NCBI RefSeq assembly: GCF_014699035.1
Contig: NZ_JACXAA010000013.1
Coordinates: 157,701-221,700, forward strand
Length of the DNA stretch: 64,000 nucleotides
Direction: 5' to 3'
DNA from: Spirosoma validum
Lineage (GTDB): Bacteria > Bacteroidota > Bacteroidia > Cytophagales > Spirosomataceae
Under the pieces are notes generated by a model, which did not search any database, was not told the origin of the DNA, and worked only from the letters and a program-made list of their open reading frames with translations. The position numbers were made by a program, and so were the translations under genes. Positions 62,202-64,000 of this stretch are shown here, in pieces. Every line of letters starts with the position of its first letter. Within the stretch, counting starts at the first letter, position 1.

Positions 62202-64000
62202 TCACTGCTGGAAATACTCGACCTTATCAGCGTCGATGTTGTTGCCCATCCGACTCTCCCCACCCCCCATCACCGTCGCGCTGCAGTTGATCACACCCGT
62301 GGTGGCCTCGGCGCTGAGCATCCCGCTCAAGCCCACACTCAGCTTGCCGCCCCCCGAAATCGACTGGCTGGTGGTCAGAATGTAATAGTTGGCATCGCTG
62401 CTGTAACTCCAGCTCCCGTTCTGCACACTACGTCCACCCAGACTGCTCACACTGTTGTCGAAGAGCAGCGTGGCCTTGGCATCTTTGGTGATCCTGACGG
62501 TAATCACCCCCGTGGTGCTGACCATATTGGCCTCTACCACATCCACCACCACCGTGAAGGGGGAGGTGCCGTAGATCAGCGACGGTCGGGCGTAGAGCAA
62601 AGGGGTGATGTCGGGATTGGTGCTCACGGTGGTCGAGCCCGTGGCTGAGCAGCCGTTAGCGTCGGTGACCACCACGGTATAGGTACCCGCACTCAGGCTG
62701 GTGATGGTGCTGGTGCCATCGCCGGTGGGGTTGCCCGGCAGCCAGTTGTAGGCGTAGGCGGGGGTGCCCCCACTGACGGTGACCGATGCGGTGCCGGTGC
62801 TGGTGCCCAGTTGGCTCACATTGGTGGCGCTTGTCGTGAGCGAGAGAGCCGAAGGCTGGCTGATGGAGAAGGACGTGGTGGCGGTAAAGCCCGAGTTGGT
62901 GGCGGTGACCGTCACGCTGTAAGCTCCAGCTGTAAGCCCCGTGACGGCGGAGGTTGTCTGGGCCAGGGTGGTGTTGGTGGTGGTGTTTCGGTAGGTGTAG
63001 CTGAAAGGCGGGTTTTCGCCTGCGGCCGTGATGGTAGCCGATCCGGTAGCTGCGCCGTTACAGCTGACGCTGGCCTGGGCGGTGACGGTGGCCGTCAGCT
63101 CATTGAGGTTGTTGACGGTGATGGTAAAGGCCTTCTGGAAGGAGAGGGCGGGGGTGCCGTTATCGGTGGTCTGCACGCGGACGGTGTAGGAATTTTTGGT
63201 CTCGAAGTTGAAGACGACGTTGGTGCGGAGCTGGTTGCCCACGATCTGGAAGGCGGCATTATCGTCCGAGCCGGTACCGGCCACCAGCGAATAGCTAAAG
63301 GTTTGTCCAGCGTCGGGGTCGGTCGTGGAGAAGCTGCCAACCACGGTGCTGAGGGGCTGGTTTTCATTCACCGAACTGTTGCTTAACGTAATATTGGTTG
63401 GTGCACTATTGGGAACGAGGGTTGTAAACGTTTGTACAGGTCCGTAGGACGTCGTGATAGCGTTGGTCGCAAAAGCACGTACGTAGTAGGTAGTGTTTCC
63501 CGCAAGGCTACTCACGGTTGCTGAGAAGCTACCTGTGCCGCTCCCTATCGCCAGCGAAGTACTGTTTGCCAGGGTTGGGGTTGTACTTGTTGGGCTATAA
63601 ACGACTCCGCGTTGCGTTACCGTTACGTTACCGTCAGACGTCACATTTCCACCGAGTACGGCTGAACTGCTGCCAAACGACGTAACGGCATTTGTCGTTA
63701 CAGTAGGAGGGTCCTGGGTACTCAGCGCCAGACCACCAATGTTCGTACTAGTAGAACCGGCGATATAAGGCGCCACCACCAGCGTACTAACCGGATTGCC
63801 TGCTGCCAGGCTAACAGCCACAATTTTAGCGTTGGCTGTGCTAGTGGAGGGTTGGCTGGTCCGCATATCGACCACCAGCAGGCGGTTGTTGGCTGCATCC
63901 AGGACCAGCGGTCCGGCCGTTTGCACGAAGTTGTCTTTGATGAGTATATCGCCCGTACCATCGAGGTTGATGCGTCGAAGCTGATCGACCTGGGTGGTTG
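62202..64000 (-). CDS. C-terminal part of a large modular surface protein
   Basis: The frame is open at base 64000, so about 600 residues are visible. Order from the N-terminal side: a YWTD/NHL-like propeller end (QVDQLRRINLDGTGDILI), a fibronectin-III-like domain, a cadherin-like domain (NSAPTNITLSNSSVNENQPL, FNFETKNSYTVRVQTTDNG), two SprB-type repeats (CNGAATGSATITAAGENPPF; TYTVVVTDANGCSATGSTTV) and the NNxDADKVEYF C-terminal domain (62202-62603). It should be a secreted or cell-surface adhesin, as in gliding Bacteroidota. The stretch 62250-63350 is much more GC-rich than the surroundings. The start codon lies outside the window. Confidence 0.88.
   Translation of the reverse strand, partial: TTQVDQLRRINLDGTGDILIKDNFVQTAGPLVLDAANNRLLVVDMRTSQPSTSTANAKIVAVSLAAGNPVSTLVVAPYIAGSTSTNIGGLALSTQDPPTVTTNAVTSFGSSSAVLGGNVTSDGNVTVTQRGVVYSPTSTTPTLANSTSLAIGSGTGSFSATVSSLAGNTTYYVRAFATNAITTSYGPVQTFTTLVPNSAPTNITLSNSSVNENQPLSTVVGSFSTTDPDAGQTFSYSLVAGTGSDDNAAFQIVGNQLRTNVVFNFETKNSYTVRVQTTDNGTPALSFQKAFTITVNNLNELTATVTAQASVSCNGAATGSATITAAGENPPFSYTYRNTTTNTTLAQTTSAVTGLTAGAYSVTVTATNSGFTATTSFSISQPSALSLTTSATNVSQLGTSTGTASVTVSGGTPAYAYNWLPGNPTGDGTSTITSLSAGTYTVVVTDANGCSATGSTTVSTNPDITPLLYARPSLIYGTSPFTVVVDVVEANMVSTTGVITVRITKDAKATLLFDNSVSSLGGRSVQNGSWSYSSDANYYILTTSQSISGGGKLSVGLSGMLSAEATTGVINCSATVMGGGESRMGNNIDADKVEYFQQ

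Noticed and set aside
62811..63386. A 191-codon Gly/Arg-rich frame opposite the surface protein
   Set aside because: The sequence is low complexity and follows from the GC-rich repeats on the other strand.

Overview
The window reads as a chromosomal segment of a Bacteroidota bacterium of the order Cytophagales, most like Spirosoma or a close relative. Four things point there: the TAnnTTTG -7 promoter element upstream of tRNA-Glu and other genes, secreted proteins with SprB-type and cadherin-like repeats, several families of plant-polysaccharide hydrolases, and dispersed perfect inverted repeats between genes. This is inferred from sequence features only. Coding density is high and both strands are used. 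No IS element, CRISPR array, replication origin, rRNA gene or intact prophage was seen.

Layout. 1-8.1 kb: a truncated M14 peptidase, tRNA-Glu, a GH43 glycosidase, a Na+/H+ antiporter, an AT-rich DUF4062 gene framed by short repeats, and a GH127 beta-L-arabinofuranosidase. 8.3-14.3 kb: a broken AraC gene, a divergent DoxX/HxlR pair with palindromic operators, a TPR-adenylate cyclase, 6-phosphogluconate dehydrogenase and a broken SDR gene. 14.3-32.4 kb: small detoxification and redox enzymes, with two paralogous epoxide hydrolases, three RibD/DHFR-type reductases, several SDR/NmrA oxidoreductases, a three-subunit periplasmic molybdenum aldehyde oxidoreductase, a Crp/Fnr regulator and an AraC regulator. 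32.6-36.8 kb: a galactarate/glucarate operon (GntP permease, dehydratase, KdgD). 36.9-41 kb: an EVE protein, a hydrolase broken by a stop codon, and a PEP-synthase/Rph-like enzyme. 41-50.9 kb: a sugar-acid group with a Tat-type beta-propeller protein, a PQQ dehydrogenase carrying a cytochrome c domain, a D-apionate lactonase homologue, an MFS permease and a zinc alcohol dehydrogenase. 51-57.5 kb: a GNAT acetyltransferase, a GH30 glycosidase, and a two-module SGNH esterase whose second module has lost its catalytic residues. 57.8-62 kb: a four-gene set (GH19 lysozyme, DUF4239 membrane protein, a TIR/deoxyribosyltransferase-like plus helical plus SLOG-like sensor, and a small membrane protein) that is the best candidate here for an undescribed conflict or stress system. 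62.2-64 kb: the C-terminal part of a large surface protein that continues past the window.

How it fits together. GH43, GH127 and GH30 would release arabinose and galactose from pectin or arabinogalactan side chains. The galactarate operon and the apionate/PQQ group would oxidise pectin-derived sugar acids. These point to a plant-debris degrader. At least seven genes are visibly decayed. Four carry in-frame stops that can each be explained by one C-to-T change, so the accessory region is losing genes.
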